From assembly GCF_012927185.1 (NCBI RefSeq), contig NZ_JABBGB010000002.1, positions 1 to 64,000 on the forward strand: DNA of 64,000 nucleotides, written 5' to 3'. Below are positions 35,814 through 45,100 of the stretch, piece after piece. A program made the translations under genes and the position numbers. The notes beneath the pieces were generated by a model. The model saw only the letters and a list, made by a program, of their open reading frames with translations, did not search any database and was not told the DNA's origin. Position 1 is the stretch's first letter; each line of letters starts with the position of its first letter. The DNA is from Pseudoflavitalea sp. G-6-1-2. Its GTDB lineage: Bacteria; Bacteroidota; Bacteroidia; Chitinophagales; Chitinophagaceae.

Positions 35814-38800
35814 ATGCAAACCTTATCTACAATTTGCCTTCGGGGCAGGCCATGTCGCCTGCCATTAACGATGCTTGTTTTTTTTGTTTTGCTCTTCGCC
35901 GGATCATTGCCTGCACAGGTGAGTCCGCCTGTTCCCGCCACTACTGCCAACCACAGCAAGCAGGTGATCGGATACATCACACAATGGGATGCCTGGAAAG
36001 ATGTAGCCGGCCTCGTTCCCAAAGGAGGTTACAATCAGCTCAACGTAGATTACTCTCAGTACACCATCCTCAATTTCTCTTTCTTCGGTGTTGCAAGAGA
36101 TGGCTCTTTGCACAGCGGTGATTTCCGCAATAAGAATATCTACCAGGTGGGCGCTGTTCAAAACCCCGCAGCATTGCTGAATACAGACATCTACAGCAGC
36201 TGGGATCTTTTTCTGCTGCAGGGCGAACTGGATATTCTGTATAACATCTCCGACGGAAGCTACGCCTATCGGCAGGGATACAGAAATGAAGGTGCAGGAT
36301 GGAAAAACATCAACACCAATGAAACGGGCTCTTTCCCGCTGTCTATTCACAAAGAAGGCGGAGCGCCGGGGCTCATCGAACTGGCACATCAGAAAGGTGT
36401 GAAAGTAATGGCCTCTGTGGGTGGATGGAGCATGTGCAAACACTTTCCGGAAGTGGCTGCCGATGCCACCAAGCGCGCAAAATTTGTAAGCGAATGTCAG
36501 AAACTGATGGCCATGGGTTTTGATGGCATCGATTTCGACTGGGAATATCCCAATGATCCCGGTATGAATATCGAGCATTACGGCACAGTGGATTACACCA
36601 ATTTTGCCGTACTGGTAGAAGCTGTTCGTGCAGCGATCGGCACTACCAAACTCATCACTGCGGCATTCTCCGCATCTTCCACCAAACTGCAGGGATTCGA
36701 CTGGCCCCGGCTCAACAACTCCATGAACTACTACAATATGATGACCTACGATTTCAATGGAGGATGGTCGAACAAAGCCGGACACAATGCCCCACTCTAC
36801 GATTATCCCGGTGCCGAATACCCGAACTTCTCCGTGAATGCACTTGTGCAGGGTTTGCGTCAGCTTGGCGTTAACATGAGCAAAGTGAATATCGGCGCAC
36901 CTTTCTACGGACGCGGCGTAATCACCAGCGGCGCTGCCGCACTGAATGGTGCCACTGTAAAACGTGCAGAAACCGTTCAGCCGGATGGCCCTATTCAAAC
37001 CTGTGCCGATTATACCAACTGGACGAAAGATCTCTGGGACGGCACACCCAACTATGCCGTGATACAGAAAACCACAGGAGCCGGTTCCGGCTGGACCGAC
37101 TATTGGGATGACGTAGCCAAAGTACCGTACAAAACCAAAGGCAACTTTTTCCTCAGCTACGACAATGAACGTTCCATTGGAGAAAAAGCACAATACATCA
37201 AAGACAACAGTCTTGCCGGCATTATCGTATGGCAGGTATATGGCGATATGATCAACATGACCACCAGCACAGTGCCCAAAGGCAAACTGATCTATTGCCC
37301 CAATACCATCTCACCTTTGGTGAATAAGATCAATGCTGTCTTCGCCAGCGGAACCCCAGGCAATGTGCCTCCTGTAGTGAATCTCACATCACCCACTGCC
37401 GGCACTACTTACATTGCGCCTGCAATTGTAAATATCGAAGCCACTGCCAGCGATGCAGATGGTACTGTGAAGAAAGTTGAATTCTATAACGGAACAAATT
37501 TGCTGGGTACAGATTCAACCAGTCCATATCAATATACATGGAGCAATGTGCCTGCGGGAAATTATTCCATCACAGCGAAAGCCACTGACAATGCCAGTGC
37601 TACAACCACCAGCACTGCCGTAGCTATTACGGTGAATACATCCGGCGGCACCACCGATACCGGAAAAGTGATTGTTGGCTACTGGCACAACTGGGGCACT
37701 ACCAGCGAAACCCCGCCATATGTACGCTTGCGCGATGTGAACCCATATTTCAATGTAGTGCAGGTTGCGTTTGGCGTAAGCGCTTCTGACTATGCAACTA
37801 TCAGCTTCACTCCTGAAAATGCAACTCCTGCTGAATTTATTGCAGACATACAGTTGCTGCAATCTCAGGGAAGGAAAGTGCTGCTGTCTCTTGGAGGACA
37901 AAATGGTACGCTGGTGTTAAATGATGCTACCAAAAAACAGGCATTCATTACATCGATGAAAGCCATACTGGATCAATACAATTTTGATGGATTCGATATA
38001 GACATCGAAGGTGGTACATCTTTGCAACTGGATAACGGAGATAATAATTTTACCAATCCAACTACTCCCAAAGTAGTGAACCTGATCTCGGCTGTAAGAG
38101 AGATCATCAACTACAGGAAAGGGCTGGGTAAACGATGCTGGCTCACTATGGCGCCGGAAACTTACTATGTGCAAACAGCCTACGGATCTAACTACTCACC
38201 ATTAGTGGGCGCCTATCTTCCGTTGATATATGGATTGCGTGATCTGCTCACCTTCATCCATCCTCAATACTACAATACCGGTTCTGTAATGGGAATGGAT
38301 AACAAAGTGTACTCACAGGCAACTCCCGATTTCATCACTTCCATGACGGATATGCTGTTGTTTGGATTTCCTGTTGCAGGCACAGGCATGAGCTTCCCTG
38401 CGCTTCGTGAAGATCAGGTGGCATTTGGATTGCCTGCTGTTCCGGCTGCGGCGCCATCGGGAGGTTATCTTGCGCCTCCTGCAGTGAAGCAGGCACTCGA
38501 TTACCTCACCAAAGGCATATCATTCGGTGGACAGTATATTCTGAAAAAACCTTCAGGGTATCCGGGTCTTCGTGGTATCATGACCTGGTCTTTGAACTGG
38601 GACAAAACCAATAACAACGAATTTGCCACAAACTACCACGATTACTTCTTCGGAACAACGGGCAATAATCCGCCATCAGTGCGCATTACATCTCCTGTCA
38701 ATAACGCCAGCTTTACAGCCCCGGCCAATATTATCATCGATGTAACAGCAACCGATTCGGATGGATCGATCAAAAAAGTGGAGTTCTACAACGGATCGAC

Positions 38801-39869
38801 CCTGATAGCCACAGATTCGGTTCTGCCATACAGTTATACATGGAATAATGTAGCCGCCGGCAATTACAATCTCACGGCAAAAGCTACTGATAACCTGAAT
38901 GCATCCACCGTTTCAGCAATAGTGGCAATTGTAGTAAACACTCCGGGAGGCAACTGTACCGGTATTCCAACATGGAGCGCCACTCAGGTGTACACCGGCG
39001 GAAATCAGGTGGTGTACAACAATAAATTGTATCAGGCAAAATGGTGGACGCAGGGTGATCAGCCGGATCTCAACTCCGGCGACAGCAAACCCTGGACCTA
39101 TGTACGCGATTGTTCAGGAACAGGTCCTCAGCCACCAACAGTGAGCATTACATCTCCTGCCAACAATGCTGTATTTACTGCGCCGGCTTCAGTAAATATT
39201 CAGGCAACAGCAGCAGATGCTGATGGCACCGTAAAGAAAGTGGAATTCTATAATGGAACTACTCTGCTGAGCACAGACTCTGTAAGTCCGTATGCTTATA
39301 CATGGAGCAATGTGGCCGCAGGAAGCTACTCCATCACAGCCAAAGCCACAGACAACTCCAACACTTCCACTACTTCGACTGTGGTGAACATTGTTGTGAA
39401 CGGAACAGGCGGAGGCAACTGTACCGGCATACCTGCTTACCAGCTTTATCCGAAAATATACAAGAAAGGCGATCGGGTGGTTTATAATAACGTGTTGTAC
39501 GAAAGCCAGTCGGACAATCTGTACAATGTAACTCCTGGAAACAATGAATGGTGGTGGAAAACAATAGCATCCTGTTCTGCAGCTGCATCAACCAGTTCCG
39601 CGCAGGATCTCAAAACTAACGCAACCAGCGATGCGGATAAGTTCAGTATCTATCCCAATCCGGTTCATCAGGAATTGCAACTGCAGACGGCTGAAAGCTG
39701 GAAAGGAAGCCTGATAAGGATTCTGGATCTTTCGGGAAGACAGCTGCTGGCAGTGAAACCAACCAACAACCGTATCAATGTGGCGCATCTCGCACCAGGA
39801 ACATATGTGCTGATAGCCATCAGCAATGGAAAAACTATCACCAAACGATTTGTAATCGCAGGAAAATAA
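35814..39869 (+). CDS. Two-catalytic-domain GH18 chitinase with CBM5/12 modules and T9SS sorting domain
   Basis: A 1351-residue secreted multidomain chitinase, started at the ATG at 35814 (the frame opens with GTG at 35730). Signal peptide, then GH18 domain 1 (about 50-515; catalytic DGIDFDWE at 237-244), Ig-like domain (519-607), GH18 domain 2 (617-949; DGFDIDIE at about 725-732), Ig-like (953-1042), CBM5/12-type chitin-binding module (1046-1101), Ig-like (1106-1196), second CBM5/12 (1202-1256) and a T9SS type A sorting domain (FSIYPNPV onward). It should hydrolyse chitin outside the cell. The two catalytic domains are very different, suggesting complementary exo/endo action, as in the T9SS-secreted chitinases of gliding Bacteroidota. 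A terminator follows. Confidence 0.95.
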   Translation: MQTLSTICLRGRPCRLPLTMLVFFVLLFAGSLPAQVSPPVPATTANHSKQVIGYITQWDAWKDVAGLVPKGGYNQLNVDYSQYTILNFSFFGVARDGSLHSGDFRNKNIYQVGAVQNPAALLNTDIYSSWDLFLLQGELDILYNISDGSYAYRQGYRNEGAGWKNINTNETGSFPLSIHKEGGAPGLIELAHQKGVKVMASVGGWSMCKHFPEVAADATKRAKFVSECQKLMAMGFDGIDFDWEYPNDPGMNIEHYGTVDYTNFAVLVEAVRAAIGTTKLITAAFSASSTKLQGFDWPRLNNSMNYYNMMTYDFNGGWSNKAGHNAPLYDYPGAEYPNFSVNALVQGLRQLGVNMSKVNIGAPFYGRGVITSGAAALNGATVKRAETVQPDGPIQTCADYTNWTKDLWDGTPNYAVIQKTTGAGSGWTDYWDDVAKVPYKTKGNFFLSYDNERSIGEKAQYIKDNSLAGIIVWQVYGDMINMTTSTVPKGKLIYCPNTISPLVNKINAVFASGTPGNVPPVVNLTSPTAGTTYIAPAIVNIEATASDADGTVKKVEFYNGTNLLGTDSTSPYQYTWSNVPAGNYSITAKATDNASATTTSTAVAITVNTSGGTTDTGKVIVGYWHNWGTTSETPPYVRLRDVNPYFNVVQVAFGVSASDYATISFTPENATPAEFIADIQLLQSQGRKVLLSLGGQNGTLVLNDATKKQAFITSMKAILDQYNFDGFDIDIEGGTSLQLDNGDNNFTNPTTPKVVNLISAVREIINYRKGLGKRCWLTMAPETYYVQTAYGSNYSPLVGAYLPLIYGLRDLLTFIHPQYYNTGSVMGMDNKVYSQATPDFITSMTDMLLFGFPVAGTGMSFPALREDQVAFGLPAVPAAAPSGGYLAPPAVKQALDYLTKGISFGGQYILKKPSGYPGLRGIMTWSLNWDKTNNNEFATNYHDYFFGTTGNNPPSVRITSPVNNASFTAPANIIIDVTATDSDGSIKKVEFYNGSTLIATDSVLPYSYTWNNVAAGNYNLTAKATDNLNASTVSAIVAIVVNTPGGNCTGIPTWSATQVYTGGNQVVYNNKLYQAKWWTQGDQPDLNSGDSKPWTYVRDCSGTGPQPPTVSITSPANNAVFTAPASVNIQATAADADGTVKKVEFYNGTTLLSTDSVSPYAYTWSNVAAGSYSITAKATDNSNTSTTSTVVNIVVNGTGGGNCTGIPAYQLYPKIYKKGDRVVYNNVLYESQSDNLYNVTPGNNEWWWKTIASCSAAASTSSAQDLKTNATSDADKFSIYPNPVHQELQLQTAESWKGSLIRILDLSGRQLLAVKPTNNRINVAHLAPGTYVLIAISNGKTITKRFVIAGK

Positions 39870-39911
39870 ATACTTCTGCTCAATGAAGCATAAACGTGAT
39901 GCTTCTATACC

Positions 39912-39942
39912 ATGCCTCCGGAACATACTCTTCCGGGGGCAT
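39912..39942 (+). terminator. Terminator after the chitinase gene
   Basis: Arms 39912-39923 and 39931-39942 (ATGCCTCCGGAA and a complement with one mismatch) form a 12-bp stem with a 7-nt loop followed by TTTTATTG. A second smaller repeat, GAAGCAT/ATGCTTC (39885-39891/39899-39905), precedes it. It lies between the convergent chitinase and desaturase genes, directly against the desaturase stop. Confidence 0.75.
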
Positions 39943-39943
39943 T

Positions 39944-40789
39944 TTATTGATAGTCTACTCGTCTCAGCTTAATCTGTTTGTAAGTATCGATGAAGCCGTA
40001 AGAAACATCACTCGTCTTTTCAGCCATCTGTTTATGAAATGCAGGAAGTTTAAACCAGGGGATCGTAGGATATTTATGATGGAGATAGTGGTAGCCATTG
40101 TTATGCGTGAACCAATTTATAACAGGATTCAGATTGCTCCGCGTGCCTGTTTCCGTATTGAAGTGATCAGATACTTCAGACCAGTAGAGATAGCTGTAAT
40201 GACACCATATCATTGGTACAATCCAAAACAGTAAAACAATATGCAGCATATGCAGCAGGTAAAAGCTGGTGAGGATCACCGCCCAGAACAGCACAATTTT
40301 TAGTCCTGAAGATTTCCAGGGCTTCAGCGTAACCTTGCTCAAATAGAAATAGCCGGCATATCCTGTTACAGGTTTTATGAACCAAAGCCAGAAGTAATTG
40401 CTGCCGGGCTTTGAAAATCCAAATTGCTCGTAATCGGTAATGAGCTTGTCTTTCCCCGGTTTTCCCAAATGGCTGTGATGTTTGAGATGTTCTCTTCTGT
40501 ACAAAGTAACCGAAGTAAAAAATGGCAGGCTGTATAGGAATTCAAGATGATAGTGCCAGGATTTTCTGGAGAACAAGGTGTAGTGAGAAGCATTATGCAG
40601 CATACACTCCCCCAGTGTAAATTGAAAGCCTCCGATAATCCAGAGGGATGGAATATAGAGCCAGATAGACCAATACTGTACATTGATCCAGATGATCAAT
40701 GCAATGAATAGCCAGTTACGAACAATGCCGAGTAATGAATAAAATGAGTTTGGCTTAAGCCATTCTTTTGAGAATGCTGAAGTATGCAT
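39944..40789 (-). CDS. Membrane fatty acid desaturase family protein
   Basis: A 281-residue integral membrane di-iron enzyme, started at the ATG at 40789 (the frame opens at a TTG). Three histidine boxes are present: HNASH, HLKHH and YHYLHH, the pattern of the fatty acid desaturase/hydroxylase superfamily. Hydrophobic helices lie around them. It would introduce a double bond or hydroxyl group into a lipid acyl chain. It is a lone gene between the chitinase and the arr region. The exact substrate (acyl chain, sphingolipid, carotenoid-like lipid) cannot be read from the motifs. Confidence 0.88.
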   Translation of the reverse strand: MHTSAFSKEWLKPNSFYSLLGIVRNWLFIALIIWINVQYWSIWLYIPSLWIIGGFQFTLGECMLHNASHYTLFSRKSWHYHLEFLYSLPFFTSVTLYRREHLKHHSHLGKPGKDKLITDYEQFGFSKPGSNYFWLWFIKPVTGYAGYFYLSKVTLKPWKSSGLKIVLFWAVILTSFYLLHMLHIVLLFWIVPMIWCHYSYLYWSEVSDHFNTETGTRSNLNPVINWFTHNNGYHYLHHKYPTIPWFKLPAFHKQMAEKTSDVSYGFIDTYKQIKLRRVDYQ

Positions 40790-40878
40790 AATTGACAATT
40801 TAATGGAGGCTTTAGCAAGCCGGTTGCTACTTCAGAGAATACCAGAATAGTTCAGGGGAGAATTAGTTTATTGCTAAA

Positions 40879-41001
40879 ATGAGGAGGAGTGCTATCGATC
40901 AGGAATTGAAAGCAATTTACAGAAAACATGGAAATGTTTTGTTATTCGTAGTTTATTATTTTGGAGATTGTAACAGGTTACCGTGTAATGATCTTCTGTA
41001 A
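40879..41001 (+). CDS. Possible 40-residue small ORF (doubtful)
   Basis: An ATG-initiated frame of 40 codons beginning MRRSAIDQELKAIYRKHGNV, with a hydrophobic stretch LLFVVYYF. It lies in the 346-nt gap between the desaturase and arr genes. I recognise no family. There is no clear ribosome binding site or promoter. It may be chance or decayed sequence next to the HsdR-like remnant that follows. Confidence 0.15.
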   Translation: MRRSAIDQELKAIYRKHGNVLLFVVYYFGDCNRLPCNDLL

Positions 41002-41037
41002 CACCTGATATTCCTTTTTTACATTCAGCCTCTCATT

Positions 41038-41145
41038 ATGCCATTGTCAGAAGCAGATATCAGAGCCAATCATATAGATCCTGCGTGGAGAAGAAGCAGG
41101 TGGAAGGCAACATGCATCACACGGGAGCATTATTGTTATTCTATC
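41038..41145 (+). pseudogene. HsdR-like N-terminal remnant
   Basis: From the ATG at 41038 the plus strand encodes MPLSEADIRANHIDPAWRR and then SRWKATCITREHY. The pattern SEAxxRxxxIDPAxxxxxW followed by a TRE-type segment is the typical first 30 residues of type I restriction enzyme R subunits and related helicase-nucleases. Similarity stops where the frame runs into the 3' end of the opposite-strand arr gene, and the frame closes soon after. It therefore appears to be a truncated leftover, perhaps marking a junction where arr/marR replaced or interrupted a restriction locus. Confidence 0.5.
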
Positions 41146-41573
41146 GCCTCGATGCCCTGCTGCCTGAGTTTTTCGATATGGTCTTTCATGGTTTTGAGCT
41201 GATCGGGTGAATGCCCCTTCCACTCCTTCACTTCTCCTGTTATCCTGAACGGATGCTGTGAACGATAAGACTTTGTAGGATTGCCTGGAAACTTTTTATC
41301 TGTCAGGTTGGGGTCGTCTTCAATGGGACCGGTCGGTTCCACGATGTAGATCCTTTCCGGGCCCTGTCCAAGCGCAAGTTCTGCTCCCCAAATGGCTGCT
41401 TCCAGTGTGGCGGAAAGATAGATGAATGCAGCTTTCTTGTTTTGTCCGTAATTGGATTTGAATCCCACTTCAATCAGGTCGCCAATCTGCAGTGCAGCCT
41501 TGGTTCCATGATAGAATGTCTGATTGTATAGGTCGCCGGATATTTCCTGTGCCAGCTGTTTGTTTTGATCCAT
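41136..41573 (-). CDS. arr: NAD(+)-rifampin ADP-ribosyltransferase (Arr)
   Basis: A 145-residue Arr enzyme that inactivates rifamycin antibiotics by ADP-ribosylation. The family hallmarks are present: FYHGTKAAL with His22, IYLSATLEAAIWGAELA with Tyr52, and VEPTGPIEDDPNLTDKKFPGN with the Asp pair 86-87. The length matches known Arr proteins. The longer frame from 41606 overlaps marR; the ATG at 41573, immediately after the marR stop at 41575, is the proper start. It is therefore translationally coupled to marR and probably controlled by it. Confidence 0.95.
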   Translation of the reverse strand: MDQNKQLAQEISGDLYNQTFYHGTKAALQIGDLIEVGFKSNYGQNKKAAFIYLSATLEAAIWGAELALGQGPERIYIVEPTGPIEDDPNLTDKKFPGNPTKSYRSQHPFRITGEVKEWKGHSPDQLKTMKDHIEKLRQQGIEAIE

Positions 41574-41574
41574 A

Positions 41575-42030
41575 TTAAAGGTTGTTGATATTTTTGGTTG
41601 TTTCACTGATCAATGCGATCGCTTTTCTGAAATAAGCTTCCAGTACTTTTATTTCTTCAATGGTAAAAGTAGCGATCAGCTTATCTGTTTGATGCTGAAA
41701 CGCTTCGTAGTAAGGTTTCACCAATGCTGTGATCTTTTCAGTATCAGGAACGATATAAACTTTGCGTCTGTCGTTTTTGTCGGGCTGCCTTTTAACGAGT
41801 TTTTTCTTCTCAAACCTGTCTATCAGGCCGGTTACTGCGCCTGTGGTCAATCCGGTAAGCACTGACAACTCCCCTGCAGTTAACTTACCCTTTTGCAGAA
41901 AAAAGCCCAGATACTTATGATCAGTCCCTGAAAACCCCGCCTTTCTGGCAACGGTTTCGTGCAACTGGATTGAATTGTAAGCATGAAGCTGACTTAGCTT
42001 CCTTATCTGTAAAACAAGATCCTGTTTCAT
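41575..42030 (-). CDS. MarR-family transcriptional regulator
   Basis: A 151-residue winged-helix repressor. The recognition-helix region TAGELSVLTGLTTGAVTGLIDRFEKKKLV and the wing RQPDKNDRRKVYIV are textbook MarR. It precedes arr with a 1-nt gap. A palindrome overlapping the likely promoter (42043-42069) is a plausible operator, so it probably represses itself and arr until a ligand, perhaps a rifamycin or another aromatic compound, releases it. The ligand is an inference. Confidence 0.94.
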   Translation of the reverse strand: MKQDLVLQIRKLSQLHAYNSIQLHETVARKAGFSGTDHKYLGFFLQKGKLTAGELSVLTGLTTGAVTGLIDRFEKKKLVKRQPDKNDRRKVYIVPDTEKITALVKPYYEAFQHQTDKLIATFTIEEIKVLEAYFRKAIALISETTKNINNL

Positions 42031-42042
42031 TAGCTTATCGGG

Positions 42043-42069
42043 TAATTATCTTAGTGTCAAAGATAAATA
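42043..42069 (-). promoter_or_regulatory. Predicted MarR operator overlapping the marR-arr promoter
   Basis: TAATTATCTT (42043-42052) and AAGATAAATA (42060-42069) form an inverted repeat, matching at 9 of 10 positions, with a 7-nt spacer. A minus-strand -7 element TATCTTTG (42058-42065) lies within the right half. The marR ATG is at 42030, 13 nt away. Overlap of a symmetrical site with the promoter is the usual layout for MarR autorepression. Confidence 0.6.
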
Positions 42070-42087
42070 TTTAATTTGAAAAATAAC

Positions 42088-42123
42088 GAGAAAAGCCAGC
42101 ACCCTGAGGTACTGGCTTTTCTC
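42088..42123. terminator. Bidirectional intrinsic terminator
   Basis: GAGAAAAGCCAGCACC (from 42088) pairs with the segment ending GGCTTTTCTC (to 42123) around the loop CTGAG; the arms contain A and T runs at both ends. On the minus strand it terminates the metallopeptidase gene, whose stop is at 42142. It isolates that gene from the marR-arr promoter. Confidence 0.8.
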
Positions 42124-42141
42124 TGAGATAACTCTGCAGCG

Positions 42142-45100
42142 CTATTCCTTTACAATTTTTCTGATCACTACTTCTTTACCCCCATTCTTTATCTTCAATA
42201 CATACACTCCCGTAGGGAATGCTGCAATATCGATTGATGTACTGCTGCTGTGTATCTCACGGCTCAGCACTACCCTTCCATTTACATCGAACAAACTCAG
42301 GTCGGATTTTCCTGTGAAATTTATAAAATTGATGTTAACGATGTTTTTGGTTGGGTTGGGATAGATGATCGCCTTTTGCTCATCAGCACGGTATGCATCT
42401 GCAGTAATGCTTTCCAACGATGCGGGCGGAGTGCTTTGGTTTACCCTCAACGAATAACACAGCGACGGGCTGCTGCCTCCATTGAAACCATATACCTGCA
42501 CATAATAGGTTCCGGGAGTAAGGGTCGCACGAAGCAACTCTACGTTGGTGCCGCTTGAGTCTGCAACAGCTACTACTGCACCTTCGCTGTTAAGCAGTTT
42601 CACATCGAGATCGCTGGTCATAATATTGAGGAGGATCAGAATATTGCCTCCTGTGGTTACAAACTTGTAGTGATCGATATCGCCCCGCTCACTGATGAAT
42701 CCTTTGATTGTTGTATTAACCGCAATGGTAGCTGCACCGCTTATTGTTCCGTTGGTTGGTACATCGAATGGCGTTTCGCAGGGGGGAACAAGTGTTGTGA
42801 ACTGTCCGGTAATATATGCGCTGCTACCATTTAAGGAACCTGCACAATTTGTTCTTACTCTGTAATCATACAAAGTACCGGAAGGTAAACCTGTAAAACT
42901 TATGGTTGTTGAGCTGGTTCCGGCGGCTGCACTGATCCAGGTTGCTGAAGTGTTGAGTTTGTAATCGAAATCGTAGTTGGTTGCAAAGCCTGGTGCAGTC
43001 CAGCTGATTGTTGCACCTGATGTGGTGACGTTTGAAAGTTTAATGCTGTTTGGCCCTCCGCAAAAAGTAGTGGGAGGTTTGTTGATCTTGAATCCTTTAA
43101 CCACATAACTGCTACTTGCTGCTGCACAATTGGCCCTCACTCTTACTGCGAAGGCAGTATCGCCGGTAAGGTCAGAGAGGTTGATGGATGTAGCAGTTAT
43201 GCCAGCAGCAACAGGGAGCCAGTTGCCGCCATATAGTCCACGTACAAAATCCACATCGTATGATATCGCACCTGGAGTGGGCTTCCATGCTACGTTTGCG
43301 GAGGTAGGTGAAGTAAGTGTAACAACAGGGTCCCCGGGTTCCAGAGGAAGACATGGTACACTTTCTATAGTGAAATCTTTATCGGAGATGTCGAAAAAGA
43401 TATTTCCGATGGCTTCGATCTTTATTCTCGCTCTGGTGGTGGAAATGTTGGGTAATCTTATCGATTCGGTACCATCATTGGGCGTGCTTTCAATCATTGT
43501 ATTATAGGTTTCGCCTCCGTCTGACGAGAAAGAAACTTTTACGTTATTTACACCGATTGGCATGGCTACCGTATTGCCAACTTTCCACGTGAGTTGAAGT
43601 CCCTGAGTGGATTTCCATGTGTCGCCACCATTGGGAAAAACAAGTCTGAATGGTTCGCCTGTTCGCAATACCGTTACCGTTGCATCTGCAAAATTCGTCT
43701 GCCCAACAGACACTGGTGTTGCAGAACTGTAAGGCGCATTGTCTCGCACTGTTAACCGAAATTTCAGGATGCGGCCAACGCTGCTGAGCGCTTCGGTATT
43801 GGCGGGCTCACTGCCTCCGGGCAAAGGACCTGAGACAGTATCTCCTTTGAGGATGGTGGCCATTTTCGGAAAGTATCGTACAGGTGATGCTGTTGGTGGA
43901 TTGGATATGAAGTTGGAGCCTGATTGTTTGTCGGGCTTTGCAACACTGAACGACCAATATTCATTGGGCGATGCATTGTCGATCTGCTCCCAGCTATAGG
44001 TGAGCTGATCTCCGGCATTGGGGTCGAGCCCCGAACCTTTCAACACAAACGGAGTGCTGACCGGAATAGTAAAGTTGCCACCGGAATTGGCTACCGGCGC
44101 TCCATTGTTCGACGCAATGGGTATAACAACCGGACAACTTTTTTTCGAAAGATTATTGTGAATCTGTTGAATGCTGATGGCATGAAAATATGAAATGGAA
44201 TGCGGGGCAAGATCCATTCCGGTAATGCCTGCATATCCCATGATGGTAATGCCTGAGCCGGGTTCTACACTGGTGCCCAATTGTTCATTGCGATAGGAAA
44301 AAGTGTGATTTGCTCCAAGCTGATGACCCATCTCGTGCGCCACATAATCGATGTCGAAATTATCTCCCTGCGGAATATTGTCCGCCGGAGAAGTGAAGCC
44401 TTTCCCTTTTGAATTGTCGTCGCATACACAGCCGATGCAGCCTGCGTTTCCGCCACCGCCGCTTGCTCCGAAAAGATGACCGATATCGTAATTGGCGGCA
44501 CCTATTTCCTGACTCAGCGTGTATTGCAATTCATCGTTCCATAAACCTGATGCGCCTGCGCCTGCCGCGGAATAAGGATCTGTCGCAGCATCATAATAAA
44601 AAACATCTGTAGTAGATGCAATAAGGTTGAGATGCAACGATAAATCCCTTTCAAATACACCATTGCAACGGGTGAGTGTTGCATTCACTGCTGCCAGAAC
44701 CAATGCTACCTGCGATGGATTGGTTGCTCCGAAGTAATTGGAATACTCGGCTGTAACTGATTGTGCCAGTCTCAATGTTTTGAGGCCGCCCGGAGCAGCT
44801 GCAAAACTGCTGTTCACCTGACTGGTGATGCTGTTTTGCAGTTTTTGATCCGGAGTAAAACATTTCCATGAAGCTGTTTGAAGCGCCTGCTTTCTGAATA
44901 CTGCATACACTTTGTGATCTGCAGAATAAGGTTCGATGAACTCATTTTCCTTTTCAGTACGGAACACAACTGTTTGAATTCCCTGAGGAGAGATGCTCAG
45001 TTTCAGCGTAGCATATTTGTCGCTAATGCCTTTACCTGAAAATGATCTGATATCAGGGAATTTCGCCTGCAATGCAGGTTCGAAGTTGGACGCTTCCACA

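Noticed and set aside
35904-37193. A 429-codon open frame on the minus strand inside the chitinase gene
   Set aside because: It is antisense to the first GH18 domain, whose catalytic motifs are intact; the antisense product is low-complexity with no recognisable domain.
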